64,000 bases of DNA from Stigmatella aurantiaca DW4/3-1 (GTDB lineage: Bacteria; Myxococcota; Myxococcia; Myxococcales; Myxococcaceae): NCBI RefSeq assembly GCF_000165485.1, contig NC_014623.1, positions 5,970,893 through 6,034,892 of the forward strand. The letters are read 5' to 3'. Under the pieces are notes generated by a model that was not told the origin of the DNA, ran no database searches, and saw nothing but the letters and a program-made list of their open reading frames with translations. The position numbers were made by a program, and so were the translations under genes. Positions within the stretch are counted from its first letter, which is position 1. Each line of letters starts with the position of its first letter. Shown in pieces: positions 51,076 through 60,352 of this stretch.

Positions 51076-52089
51076 GTGTCACGACCCCGCCTGCTCAATC
51101 GCGAAGATGCGTCCGACAAGCTCACGCTCGATCGAGAGCTGCTCGTCCGGATCCACGACCTGATGGTGAAGGCGCGCGTCCTCGAGGAGCGCCTCATCCA
51201 GATGTACAAACAGGGCCATGGGTTCTTCTGGATCGGCGGCCCGGGCGAAGAGGCGTTCAATGTCCCACTCGGGATGCTGATGAAGAAGGGCCAGGGGCCT
51301 GCGTTCGACTACCTGCACGCGCACTACCGGCAATCGGCCACGCTGCTGGCGCTGGGGGAAGAGCCCATCGGGGCCCTGCGGCAGATGAAGAACACGGCCA
51401 CGGACCCCTACTCGGGGGGGCGCAACTTCGCCGGCCACTTCTCCAAGAAGGCGTGGAACATCGCCCCCGTCTCCTCCCCCATCGAGGTGCAGTACGCCAT
51501 CGCCCCGGGGACGGCCATGGCCCAGAAGCGCCACGGCGGCGACGGCATCACCATCGTCACCGGGGGAGATGCCGGCACGGCCGAGGGCGATTTTGCCTCC
51601 TGCCTCATCTGGAGCAGCCGCCCCGCCAACCCGCTGCCCATCCTCATCATCGTCACCAACAACCACTGGGGCATCTCCACCGCGGCGGAAGGCCAGCACG
51701 GCGAGACGCACATCGCCGACCGCGGCCGGGCCTTCAACATCCGCAGCAAGACCATCAACGGCAATGATCCCGCCGAGTCCTACCGCGAGCTGAAGGAGGC
51801 CATGGAGTACGTGCGCCAGGAGCGCAAGCCCTTCCTCCTGGAGGCCCGGGTGTCGCGCCTGTACGGCCACTCCTCCGCCTCCGGGGCCAACTTCGTGACC
51901 AACGAGGTGGACTGCCTCAAGGAGTTCGAGACCCGGCTGGAGGGCGAAGGCGTCCTCACCCGGCAGCAGATGGATGCGCTGCGCCACGGCTACGCCGAAG
52001 AGCTCGCCGCCGCGGCGCGCCTGGTGCGGGACGAGCCCCTGCCCAGCGTCGATACCCTCTGGAACCACGTCTACGCGGAGAAGAAATAA
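51076..52089 (+). CDS. 2-oxoacid dehydrogenase E1 component, alpha subunit (second pair)
   Basis: A 337-residue E1 alpha. The thiamine-diphosphate motif is GGDAGTAEGDFASC ending in NNHWG; the phosphorylation-loop region is YGHSSASGANF. The GTG start at 51076 is preceded by GAGAGGAAG. With the beta gene 2 bp downstream it makes a full E1 for acyl-CoA formation from a 2-oxo acid. It is only distantly like the first pair, so the two E1 enzymes probably use different substrates. E2 and E3 genes are not in the window. Confidence 0.9.
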   Translation: MSRPRLLNREDASDKLTLDRELLVRIHDLMVKARVLEERLIQMYKQGHGFFWIGGPGEEAFNVPLGMLMKKGQGPAFDYLHAHYRQSATLLALGEEPIGALRQMKNTATDPYSGGRNFAGHFSKKAWNIAPVSSPIEVQYAIAPGTAMAQKRHGGDGITIVTGGDAGTAEGDFASCLIWSSRPANPLPILIIVTNNHWGISTAAEGQHGETHIADRGRAFNIRSKTINGNDPAESYRELKEAMEYVRQERKPFLLEARVSRLYGHSSASGANFVTNEVDCLKEFETRLEGEGVLTRQQMDALRHGYAEELAAAARLVRDEPLPSVDTLWNHVYAEKK

Positions 52090-52091
52090 CC

Positions 52092-53147
52092 ATGGCCAAC
52101 ATGGCACAGGCCATCCGGATGGCCCTGCACTACGCCGAGGAGAACCTCGGCGTGATGGACATCTTCGGCGAGGACGTGGGCCCGCCGCTGGGCGGCGTCT
52201 TCACGGCCACCCAGGGCCTGAAGAACGTCTGGAACAGCCCGCTGGACGAGCGCGGCATCATCGGCACCGCCATTGGCCTGGCCATGGCGGGCCAGCGCCC
52301 GGTCGCGGAGATCCAGTTCGCCGACTACATCTTCAACACCATCGATCTGCTGAAGCTCGCCGGCAACACCTGCTGGGCCAGCAACGGCGACTGGAACCTG
52401 CCCATGGTGGTGAAGACGCCCGTGGGCAGCGGCATCCGCGGCTCCCTCTACCACTCGCACTCGTTCGATGCGACCGCCACCCACATCCCGGGCTGGAAGA
52501 TCGTCATCCCCTCCAACCCGCTGGATGCCTACGGGCTGATGATCTCCGCATGCCAGGAGCTCAACCCCGTGATGTTCCTGGAGCCCAAGGCGCTCTTGCG
52601 CGTCAAGGGCGAGGAGCGCATCCCGGGCGAGCCGGACGACGACCGGCAGCTGTCGAAGATGATCGACGCGCCGCTGGGAGACCGCTCGGCGTGGAAGCCG
52701 CAGTGGCCCGCCCTGGAGGCCTACGCCGTGCCCATTGGCCAGGGCAAGGTGGTGCGCGAGGGCGAGCACCTGACGGTGGTCAGCTACGGCCGCACCCTGC
52801 CGCTGTGCGCCAAGGCCGCCGACACCCTGCGCGAGGAGGGGGTGAGCGCCGAGGTCATCGATCTGCGCTCGCTGTGGCCCTACGACTGGGAGCTCATCCG
52901 GCGCTCCATCGAGAAGACGGGGCGCGTGCTGTTCGTGAACGAGGACACCGAGGTGACGAACTTCGGGGAGCACCTCGTGCGCCGCACCGTGGAGGAGCTG
53001 TTCTACAAGCTGATGGCCCCGCCGCGGCTGCTCGCGGGCAAGTTCCTGCCCGGCATCGGCCTGGCCGACACGCTGGAGATGGCCTCCGTGCCGCAGCTGC
53101 CCGACATCCTCCAAGCCCTCCGGGCGCTCGCTACCGAGCAGCCCTGA
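52092..53147 (+). CDS. 2-oxoacid dehydrogenase E1 component, beta subunit (second pair)
   Basis: A 351-residue E1 beta with IFGEDVGPPLGGVF, EIQFADYIFNTIDL and the C-terminal SVPQLPDIL region. Compared with the first E1 beta it carries an extra segment of about 25 residues (around 175-205, IPGEPDDDRQ onwards), which points to a different subfamily. Its start lies 2 bp after the alpha stop, with alpha before beta as usual. The partner E2 is encoded elsewhere. Confidence 0.9.
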   Translation: MANMAQAIRMALHYAEENLGVMDIFGEDVGPPLGGVFTATQGLKNVWNSPLDERGIIGTAIGLAMAGQRPVAEIQFADYIFNTIDLLKLAGNTCWASNGDWNLPMVVKTPVGSGIRGSLYHSHSFDATATHIPGWKIVIPSNPLDAYGLMISACQELNPVMFLEPKALLRVKGEERIPGEPDDDRQLSKMIDAPLGDRSAWKPQWPALEAYAVPIGQGKVVREGEHLTVVSYGRTLPLCAKAADTLREEGVSAEVIDLRSLWPYDWELIRRSIEKTGRVLFVNEDTEVTNFGEHLVRRTVEELFYKLMAPPRLLAGKFLPGIGLADTLEMASVPQLPDILQALRALATEQP

Positions 53148-53189
53148 GCCTCCCAACCCCCCGTTTCCCATGAGGCTGCTGTCTCCTGT

Positions 53190-53219
53190 TTGAAGGAGCG
53201 GCGGCCCTTTCGCTACACT
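53190..53219 (+). promoter_or_regulatory. Candidate promoter close to the acetyltransferase start
   Basis: TTGAAG (53190-53195) and TACACT (53214-53219) are 18 bases apart. Transcription would begin only a few bases before the ATG at 53230, which has no clear Shine-Dalgarno, so a leaderless or near-leaderless mRNA is possible. Confidence 0.3.
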
Positions 53220-53229
53220 CCGGGGTGAC

Positions 53230-53730
53230 ATGCCGCCGTCCACCGCCACCAGCCCGAGTTCGTCGCCCTCCCCCGCGACCGTTCCTGGATTCCGCATCCG
53301 CCGTGCTCGCCGGGGCGATGCCGAAGCCCTTGCCTCGCTCCTGCGCGAGCTGGGCTTCCCGGATGGTTCGGACACCCAGACGGTTCACTGGGTCACCAGC
53401 CACCCCGAGATTGAGATCTTCGTGGCGTGCGATGCCCAGGATCGCCCGGTGGGGATGATCAGCCTGTCCCACCGGCCGCAGCTGCGCCTCAAGGGGCGCA
53501 TCGCCACGGTGGACGAGCTGGTGGTGACCGAGGCCTGGCGCCGGCGCGGCGTGGGCCGGGCGCTCTTGCTGCACGCCATCGAGCGCACCCGCGTGCTGAG
53601 CGTGAAGCGCCTGGAGCTGGCGGCGCGCGGCGCCCAGGGCGACGGCCTGGCGCGCTTCTACCAGGCGTGCGGCTTCATCGAGGACTGCGTGGTGTTCCAC
53701 CACGGAGGCATGGAAGGCCAGCGCCCCTAG
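53230..53730 (+). CDS. GNAT-family N-acetyltransferase
   Basis: A 166-residue GNAT protein after a Ser/Pro-rich lead of about 20 residues. It has FRIRRARRGDAEALASLL, the core VDELVVTEAWRRRGVGRALL with the acetyl-CoA pyrophosphate loop RRRGVG, and FYQACGF near the end. It transfers an acetyl group from acetyl-CoA to an unknown amine. Its stop overlaps the convergent PilZ stop by three bases (53727-53730). Confidence 0.85.
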   Translation: MPPSTATSPSSSPSPATVPGFRIRRARRGDAEALASLLRELGFPDGSDTQTVHWVTSHPEIEIFVACDAQDRPVGMISLSHRPQLRLKGRIATVDELVVTEAWRRRGVGRALLLHAIERTRVLSVKRLELAARGAQGDGLARFYQACGFIEDCVVFHHGGMEGQRP

Positions 53731-54089
53731 CGCTTGATGTTCTGGACGACGCGCTGGAGCCGGAGGCGATCGCCTTCGCTCACGTCCGTGAAGCGCACGC
53801 CGATGGCCTCCTCCTCGTCGCGCACCCAGGCGATGATGCCCTGGAGCTGGAAGGTCTCCCCATCGACGAGCATCTCCACGCTGACCGGCGAGCCCACGTC
53901 GTAGGCCTTGCGGGTGCGCAGGCACAACCCGCCGGCGGAGATGTTCAGGGAGTAGGCCCGCAGCGCCTTGGCCGCGTCCTGCTTGTGAGCGAACCGGACC
54001 TCGAACCGCGCGGGGATCCGCTCCTCGGCTCGACGGTTTACAGGAGCGTCATCGTCCAAGTCGGGGGCATCAACGCGATTGATGTTCAT
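53727..54089 (-). CDS. PilZ-domain protein
   Basis: A 120-residue single-domain protein. It has NRRAEERIPARFEVRF, where the RRxxR-type motif is expected, and the second conserved part NISAGGLCLRT, a variant of the usual DxSxxG. Both elements bind cyclic di-GMP in PilZ proteins, though the Asp-to-Asn change in the second motif leaves ligand binding open. Such proteins commonly act in motility or exopolysaccharide control in myxobacteria. ATG 54089 was chosen as the first start before the motif; the frame is open further upstream. Confidence 0.85.
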   Translation of the reverse strand: MNINRVDAPDLDDDAPVNRRAEERIPARFEVRFAHKQDAAKALRAYSLNISAGGLCLRTRKAYDVGSPVSVEMLVDGETFQLQGIIAWVRDEEEAIGVRFTDVSEGDRLRLQRVVQNIKR

Positions 54090-54281
54090 ACGGGCCGGAC
54101 ACTCCCAGGCAAAAGCGCTTCGAATCAAACCCGCCCGCGCGGCGACTGTGCGGCACCGAGCCTCTTCCCGCCTCACGGACAGGCGCAAGTGTCGGCTGTC
54201 TTCCAGCCCCGGTTCAAGAGCCCCCTGACATCCACCGCATCGTGTAAGCCCGCCGGGTTCTCTTTTTGGGAGGCAGCTTCG

Positions 54282-55151
54282 ATGCGCGCGCACCGGATTC
54301 TGCTGTGGAGCGCCCTCGTCGCGGGGGTGGTGGGGAGCGGCTTGGGCTGTGACGGCGACCCTTCTCCAGGAGACCCGGACGCGGGGCTCCCGGATGGAGG
54401 CCCGGGCGACGCCGGAGACGCGGGGCCTGATGGGGGCACGTCGTACTTCACCTGTGATGTATCTCGACAACTTGGGTGTAACCCGGACGAGCGGTGTTTC
54501 TTCTACCGGCTGGAGAATGGAGGCCAGGGGAGCCAGTGCCGGCCAGGGCCGTGTGATCCGGTCCTCCAGGACTGCCCTTCCGGCCAGCGCTGCACCTATC
54601 TGCGCACGGCGGGCCAGACCGAGCGGGCCTGCGTGGAGGAAGGCACCGCGGACGAGGGCGCCCCATGCCAGCTGACGGGCCCCTCCGAGGGCCTGGGCGC
54701 CGACACCTGCAAGAAGGGGCTGATCTGCACGGACGTCTCACGCGAGGACGGGGGCACGTCCTTCCAGTGCGTGCGGTTCTGCCATGACACGGCCCAATGT
54801 GCCGCGCCGCTTCAGTGCAACGAGGTGCTCTGGCTGGGAGGCACGGTGGAGCTGCCCCTCGTATGTGGCAACCAGGCCAAGGCCTGCGATCTGCTCGCCC
54901 AGGACTGTGAGAGCCCCCTGGGCTGCTACCCCACGACGGGCACCCCCGCATGTGTCAGCCAGGGCGGACGGGGTGAGGGCGCCCGTTGCGAATTCTCCAA
55001 CCAGTGCACATCTGGCAGCGCCTGCGTGGGAACAAGCGAGGGGTTGACCTGCCGCCCGCTCTGCCGGACATCGGGCGGCCCCCCCTCGTGTGCGCAGGGG
55101 AGCTGCCAACCGCTCCAGGGTCATCCCGAGGTGGGCGCCTGCGTCCCTTGA
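54282..55151 (+). CDS. Cysteine-rich lipoprotein of unknown function
   Basis: A 289-residue lipoprotein (lipobox ending SGLGC). A Gly/Asp/Pro-rich low-complexity linker follows the signal, then about 230 residues with more than 25 cysteines in patterned pairs such as CNPDERC, CDPVLQDCPSGQRC and CNEVLW. They suggest several small disulfide-bonded modules, as in many myxobacterial surface proteins. I recognise no named family. GGGAGG lies 8 bases before the ATG at 54282. It is divergent from the PilZ gene. Confidence 0.7.
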   Translation: MRAHRILLWSALVAGVVGSGLGCDGDPSPGDPDAGLPDGGPGDAGDAGPDGGTSYFTCDVSRQLGCNPDERCFFYRLENGGQGSQCRPGPCDPVLQDCPSGQRCTYLRTAGQTERACVEEGTADEGAPCQLTGPSEGLGADTCKKGLICTDVSREDGGTSFQCVRFCHDTAQCAAPLQCNEVLWLGGTVELPLVCGNQAKACDLLAQDCESPLGCYPTTGTPACVSQGGRGEGARCEFSNQCTSGSACVGTSEGLTCRPLCRTSGGPPSCAQGSCQPLQGHPEVGACVP

Positions 55152-55265
55152 AGGGGACGGTATCCTCCTGCCTTCGGGCCACGGGGGCAGCTCGCCCTTC
55201 AAGTGCGCTCCCGGATCGGAATCAGAATGTCTAGGTTTCAGCCAGGGTGGAATGGGAGGGGTTGG

Positions 55266-56531
55266 ATGGGCGGACGGTCACGGCTTGGACGTTGGGTATG
55301 GGCATGGAGCCTCTTGTGCATTGGGGCTCTGGTCGGCTGCGGGGAGGAACCGGAAGCACCGGTGTCTGGCCCCTCGCCGTCTCATATCGAGGGCTCTGGC
55401 GAGCTGACGCCTCCCATGGAGCCGTTGGAGGTGGCCCCCGCCCTGGTCCTTCATGGAACCGAGGCCATGCGGCCCACACCGCCCCTGGCCCCCGCCCGGT
55501 CCTTCCAACCGGGCTTCTACCAGGCGCTGCGCTGGTCCTACAGCGTGAGCTCCGTGACGACCTTCCGCCTGCGGCTGCCCGTGGGCCGCACGGGAGAACG
55601 GCTGCGGGTGACGTTTCGGGCCGGCGATGGCTCCTTGACGCTCCAGAAGGCCACCGTGGCGCGGGCAGGCTCGAATGGGGCCCTGGCCTCCACCCCGATC
55701 GCCCTCACCTTCTCGGGCCAGCCGGGCTTCACCGTGGGGACAAGAACCCATGCCGTGTCGGATCCGGTGCCGTTCCCGGTCAACGCTGGGGACGAGCTGG
55801 CCGTGTCCTTCGAAGTCAAGGGAGCGCTCTCCGTCTCCGCCATCGATGCCTTCCCCGGAAGCTTCATGCGGCAGGGCACCTACGCGGCGACCCCTGGGGC
55901 CATCGGCGGCTCCTCCTGGCAGCGCGCCATCGGCGTCACCGCGGTCCACGTGGAGGCAGAGACCTCCCGGGCCTTCGTGGCGATTGGGGACAGCATCACC
56001 GAGGGCTACATCGACACCTATAATGATACGCGCAATGCCTGGCCGTCGCTCGCCGAGAACGCGCTGAAGGTGCCCATCGTCAACGCCGGCGTGTCGGGCC
56101 AGGGCTTCTACGATGCGCTGCAGTACCTGGATCGCGAGGTGCTCTCGCTCACGGGGATCACCGACTGCATCATCCTGCTGGGAACCAACGATCTGGGGGC
56201 GGTGTCGGACGCGGAGCTGCAAGCGCGGATGACCCGGCTGTTCGACCAGCTCCGGCCCCGCTGCAAGCTCTGGGTCAGCACCCTGCTGCCCAAGGAGAAG
56301 ACCAACTACGGCAACTACGAGACGGTGAAGGCCAGCCGGCTCGTGTTCAACGGCTGGCTCCGCCAGCAGACTCAGGCCGAGCTCATCGACCTGGAGGCCG
56401 TGACGCGCTCCTCCTCGAACGTGCACCTGTTCATCGACGGGCTCGAGGTGGACGGCATCCACCCCAGCAAGGAAGGCCATCAGGTGATGGCCGCCGAGGT
56501 GGTCCGCGTGCTGCGCGCCAAGGGCCTGTGA
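55266..56531 (+). CDS. SGNH/GDSL-type hydrolase lipoprotein
   Basis: A 421-residue lipoprotein (lipobox VGC, C25). An N-terminal beta-rich domain (about 80-235) precedes an SGNH hydrolase domain with GDSI (catalytic S243), the Gly in NAGVSGQG, GTND (306-309) and the DGIHP Asp-His pair near the end. The full catalytic set of a lipase/esterase or carbohydrate deacetylase is present. GGGAGG 7 bases before the ATG at 55266 supports this start over earlier ones in the same frame. It is likely anchored on the envelope surface. Confidence 0.85.
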   Translation: MGGRSRLGRWVWAWSLLCIGALVGCGEEPEAPVSGPSPSHIEGSGELTPPMEPLEVAPALVLHGTEAMRPTPPLAPARSFQPGFYQALRWSYSVSSVTTFRLRLPVGRTGERLRVTFRAGDGSLTLQKATVARAGSNGALASTPIALTFSGQPGFTVGTRTHAVSDPVPFPVNAGDELAVSFEVKGALSVSAIDAFPGSFMRQGTYAATPGAIGGSSWQRAIGVTAVHVEAETSRAFVAIGDSITEGYIDTYNDTRNAWPSLAENALKVPIVNAGVSGQGFYDALQYLDREVLSLTGITDCIILLGTNDLGAVSDAELQARMTRLFDQLRPRCKLWVSTLLPKEKTNYGNYETVKASRLVFNGWLRQQTQAELIDLEAVTRSSSNVHLFIDGLEVDGIHPSKEGHQVMAAEVVRVLRAKGL

Positions 56532-56532
56532 C

Positions 56533-56549
56533 GGCGCGGCGGACGCGCC
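56533..56549. terminator. Convergent terminator hairpin
   Basis: GGCGCG and CGCGCC form a perfect 6-bp stem with a GCGGA loop, in the 21-bp gap between the convergent SGNH hydrolase and PEP carboxylase genes. Confidence 0.4.
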
Positions 56550-56552
56550 CGC

Positions 56553-59222
56553 TCAGCCCGTGTTGCGCAGCCCGGCGGCGATGCCGTTGAGCGTGAGCAG
56601 CAGGGGCCGGTCGCAGTCGGGCTCTCCGGCGCGCTTGCGCCGCAGCAGCTCCACCTGGAGGAAGGACATGGGGTCCACGTAGGGATTGCGCAGGGCGATG
56701 GAGCGCTGGAGCCGCGGGTTGTGGTCCAGCAGCCGCTCCTCGCCCGTGAGGCGCTTCACCTGACGGCGCGTCCTCGCATGCTCGGCCCGGATGAGCCGCC
56801 ACAGCGGCCGGGTGGAGGCAGGCGCCAGCGTCGCGTAACGCGAGGCAATGGCGATGTCGCTCTTGGCCAGCACCATCGTCACGTTGTCGATGACGGTCCG
56901 GAAGAACGGCCACTCCCGGTACATGCGCTTGAGCAGCGCCAGCCCCTCGGGCTTGGCCGCGTATTCCTCCAGGGCCGAGCCCACCCCATACCAGCCAGGA
57001 AGGATGGCCCGGTTCTGCGTCCACGCGAACACCCAGGGGATGGCGCGCAGCGACTCGAGTCCCCCCGCCTTGCGCTTGCTCGGGCGTGAGCCGATGGGCA
57101 ACGCGGAGATCTCCTCCACGGGCGTGGCCGCCGTGAAGAACTCGACGAAGCGGGGATCCTCCCAGACCAGCGCGCGGTACTCGCGCCGCCCCTTCTCCGC
57201 CAGCGCATCGAAGACCTGGCGGAACGTCGCCTCGTCCTCCTCCGGGGGCCGGGGCTGGGCGTCCATCGTGTGCAGCAGCACCCCGGCCAGCACCAGCTCC
57301 AGCGAGCGCCGGGCCAGCTCCGGCCGCGCGTACTTGTGATCCAGCGCCTCGCCCTGCTCCGTCGCCTTGTAACCGCCAGCGAGGCTCCCCTGGGGCAGGG
57401 AGAGAATGGCCTGCTGCGCGGGCCCACCGCCGCGAGCCACCGACTCGCCGCGCCCATGGAACAGGCGCAGCGGAACCCCCGCCTCCTTCGCCACCCGGGC
57501 CAGCGCGATCTGCGCCCGCTGGAGGGCGGCGGAGGCCGCCAGCAGCCCCACCTCCTTGCCCGAGTCGCTGTAGCCCACCATCACCTCCTGCACCCCGCGC
57601 GCATCCAGGTGGCGCCGGTAGGCAGGCTCCGCGAAGAGGGTCTTGAGCACCTCGGGCCCTCCATCCAGCGCGCCGAGCTGCTCGAACAGGGGGACGATGT
57701 CCACCGTGGCGCAGCCCCGCGCCTCGTCCCAGAGCCCGGCATGCTTGGCACACTCGAAGGCCGCCAGCACGTCCTCGGCGGTGCTGGCCATGGACATGAT
57801 GAAGGTCCGGCAGCACTCCTCGCCGGACTCGCTCTGCGCCTCCCGGACCCGGTCCAGGATCGCGAGCAGCCGCGCCCCGCCCTCCGATGGCGCGGGGCCA
57901 CCGTTCAGCGAGGCCCGGGCGCTGAGCACATCCTCCGCGGGCACACGGAACTCCAGCTCCGCCAGGTGGAAGCCCAGCGAGCGCACCCGCTCCATCACCC
58001 GCCGCACCTGCCGCACGCCGGCGCGGGAGGACTTCACCTCCACGAGGGTGCGCTCGATGAGCTCCAGATCCTCCAGGAAGGCGGACGGGGACCGGTAGGC
58101 CTGGGCGGCCATCGGCTCGGTGTGGCCCCCTCGCCGGCCCTCCACATACTGGAGCGCGAGCAAGAGCCGGGCCTCCATGAAGCGCAGCTTGCGCCGCCAT
58201 GGCTCGCCGGCGGTGCGAGGCCCTTGCCGCTCGGCCACCTCGGGAAGCAGCGCCCCATCCTTCTCGAGCGAGCGCCGCAGCTCCTCGGGCAGGGACGCGC
58301 GCCGGTCCGACTGGGACAGCGCCGCGCCCAGCGCCTCCACATCGCGCAGCAACATCCGCAGGCCACGGGCCCGGTGGGCGCGCAGGGTGTCCGCCAGCAC
58401 CTCGGGCGTCACCAGCGGGTTGCCATCCATGTCTCCGCCCACCCACGAGTGCACGCGCACGGGCGAGGCGACGTGGCCCAGCGCCTCCCCATAGGCGCGC
58501 TCGAACGCCCAGGCGAAGAGCTCCGGAAGCCGGGCGAGCTGGTCCGCCAGCACCTCCTCCACGTACCAGAGCGCGTTCTTCACCTCGTCGCCCACGGTGG
58601 GGCGCATGCGCCGCAGCTCGTCCGACTGCCAGAGCGCGGTGAGCTCCTCCCGGACGGACTCCAGGTTGTCGGCCGTCTCCTGGGGCGTGAGCTGGCAGCG
58701 GTCCCGCTCTTCCATCAACCGCTCGATGCGGTAGAGCTTCTCCAGCAGGGTGCGGCGCGCGGCCTGCGTGGGGTGCGCGGTGAGCGTCAGCGTCACCGCC
58801 ATGCCCTGGAGGGCCTCGCGGACCTTCCCGGCGGAGACCCCGGCGTCCTTGAGCGTCCGGAAGGCGGCCTCCAGCGAGCCGCGCTGGGCCGTGGCTTCCG
58901 CGGCGCTCGCATGGCCCCGGGTCCGGCGGATGCGGTGGTGCTGCTCGGCGAGGTTGGCGAGCTGGAAGTAGACGGAGAAGGCTCGCAGCACCAGCTCGGC
59001 CTGATCGAGCGGAAGCTTCTCCAGGAGCGCCGCCAGCTCCGCCGCCGCCGCCCGGCGTCCAGGCTTGGGGCCCCGGCGGCGTTGGATGGCCAGATGGCGA
59101 ACCTGCTCCTCCAGCTCAAACAACGGCTGACCATGCTGCTCGATGAGGACTTCACCCAACAGCCGCCCCAGGAGCCGGACATCCCGGCGAAGGGGTTGAT
59201 CGACAGGACGAATGCGCGCCAT
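56553..59222 (-). CDS. ppc: Phosphoenolpyruvate carboxylase
   Basis: An 889-residue enzyme matching bacterial PEP carboxylase in length and motifs: TLTAHPTQAARR (catalytic histidine), VGGDMDGNPLVTPE, VGYSDSGKEVG, FHGRGESVARGGGP and the conserved C-terminal RNTG. It carboxylates PEP with bicarbonate to oxaloacetate, refilling the TCA cycle. The ATG at 59222 was preferred over one four codons earlier. It stands alone between convergent and same-strand genes with a terminator on each side. Confidence 0.97.
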   Translation of the reverse strand: MARIRPVDQPLRRDVRLLGRLLGEVLIEQHGQPLFELEEQVRHLAIQRRRGPKPGRRAAAAELAALLEKLPLDQAELVLRAFSVYFQLANLAEQHHRIRRTRGHASAAEATAQRGSLEAAFRTLKDAGVSAGKVREALQGMAVTLTLTAHPTQAARRTLLEKLYRIERLMEERDRCQLTPQETADNLESVREELTALWQSDELRRMRPTVGDEVKNALWYVEEVLADQLARLPELFAWAFERAYGEALGHVASPVRVHSWVGGDMDGNPLVTPEVLADTLRAHRARGLRMLLRDVEALGAALSQSDRRASLPEELRRSLEKDGALLPEVAERQGPRTAGEPWRRKLRFMEARLLLALQYVEGRRGGHTEPMAAQAYRSPSAFLEDLELIERTLVEVKSSRAGVRQVRRVMERVRSLGFHLAELEFRVPAEDVLSARASLNGGPAPSEGGARLLAILDRVREAQSESGEECCRTFIMSMASTAEDVLAAFECAKHAGLWDEARGCATVDIVPLFEQLGALDGGPEVLKTLFAEPAYRRHLDARGVQEVMVGYSDSGKEVGLLAASAALQRAQIALARVAKEAGVPLRLFHGRGESVARGGGPAQQAILSLPQGSLAGGYKATEQGEALDHKYARPELARRSLELVLAGVLLHTMDAQPRPPEEDEATFRQVFDALAEKGRREYRALVWEDPRFVEFFTAATPVEEISALPIGSRPSKRKAGGLESLRAIPWVFAWTQNRAILPGWYGVGSALEEYAAKPEGLALLKRMYREWPFFRTVIDNVTMVLAKSDIAIASRYATLAPASTRPLWRLIRAEHARTRRQVKRLTGEERLLDHNPRLQRSIALRNPYVDPMSFLQVELLRRKRAGEPDCDRPLLLTLNGIAAGLRNTG

Positions 59223-59266
59223 AGCGGATCGCACCGTAGATCTTCTTGAAGCCAGACTCTTTAAAA

Positions 59267-59279
59267 GCGATCTAATCGC
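59267..59279 (-). promoter_or_regulatory. Inverted repeat upstream of ppc
   Basis: GCGAT-CTA-ATCGC, a 13-base inverted repeat about 45 bp before the ppc start, in an AT-rich stretch (TTTAAAAGCGATCTAATCGC). A possible operator; no promoter with good spacing is seen. Confidence 0.3.
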
Positions 59280-59313
59280 ACAACGTCGGCAGTTTATTGC
59301 TACTGATACACGA

Positions 59314-59340
59314 GGGGAGGCCGGGTGCCCTGGCCTCCCC
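59314..59340 (-). terminator. Terminator of the galactose-oxidase-fold gene
   Basis: GGGGAGGCC and GGCCTCCCC form a perfect 9-bp stem (10 with the flanking A-T pair) and a 9-base loop, 17 bp after the stop codon on the minus strand, followed by a moderately AT-rich stretch. Confidence 0.6.
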
Positions 59341-59356
59341 TGTGGTCAAGACCCCA

Positions 59357-60352
59357 TCAGGGCGCCGGGACCTGAACCCCGACATCCAGCGCGAGATCAA
59401 AGGAGAGATCCGGCGAGGTGGCCCCCACCTGCTTCACCACCACCGCGACGGTGTTCTCCCCCTTCACGAAGGGATTGGGCTGGAGCACCAGCTCCACCGT
59501 CTCCCGCGCATTCTCCAGTGAGCCGGTGGCGTACTTGGAATGCGCCAGGCGCCCCACGTTGCGCGCGAACACCTGGGTGCCGTTCACGAAGACGGCCACA
59601 CCGTCCTCGAAGAGGAGCTCCAAGGAGGCGGAAGTCACCGGCCCCGAGAGGTGGATTTTCTTGCGGAAGTAGGTGGACGGCCGGGCGGGGCGGGGGGAGG
59701 CCAGCACGGTGACCTCATCCCCATCGCCGTGGCCGAACTGGCCCACCCCCACCTTCCAGGACGCGCTGTCGAACGCCGGGGCCATCCAGGAAGGGCCCGG
59801 ATCCACGCCGCTGTCGTCGTACTCCCAGCGATCGCCGAAGGCGATGGCCCGCTGGTGCTCCTCCTGGAAGTTCTCGAACTGCACCTGCAAGGCCAGGGCA
59901 AAGGAGAGATCGTCCGAGCGGGGCCCCACCTGCTTCACCAGCGCCGTGACGAGGTTCTCCCCCACGACGAAGGGGGCACTGTCCAGCGAGAGGCTCTCGC
60001 GGCGGTACTCGTTGCTCGTGGAGCCCGAGGCGTATTTGCCAAAGTCGAGCCCGTTGCCGACGTTCTTGGAATAGACGGGCACACCGTTGATCCACACCTG
60101 CACACCGTCATCGAAGAGCGCCTCCAGCCGGGCGGCGAGAACGGGCTTGTCCAAGGTGATCTTCTTGCGGAAGTAGACCGTGGGCTGGGTGGGCGTGGTG
60201 GCGTTCAGCACCGTGGCCTCATCACCATCGCCATGGCCGAACTGGCCCGGGCCCGACTTCCACGCCGAGTCATCGTAATCGCTGGCGAGCCAGGACGTGC
60301 CGCGGTCCACGTTGCCATCGTCGTACTTCCACACGTCGCTGAAGGCGATGAC
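59357..60352 (-). repeat. Two tandem protein repeats of about 165 residues
   Basis: The 3' third of the galactose-oxidase-fold gene encodes two similar units starting at 60352 (VIAFSDVWKYDD) and 59848 (AIAFGDRWEYDD). They share the core GQFGHGDGDE, the segments YFRKKI and KYA.GS, and the end pattern LVKQVG/VVKQVG. The units are beta-rich and look like carbohydrate-binding or jelly-roll modules. The repeat exists at the protein level, with silent divergence between the two DNA copies. Confidence 0.75.
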
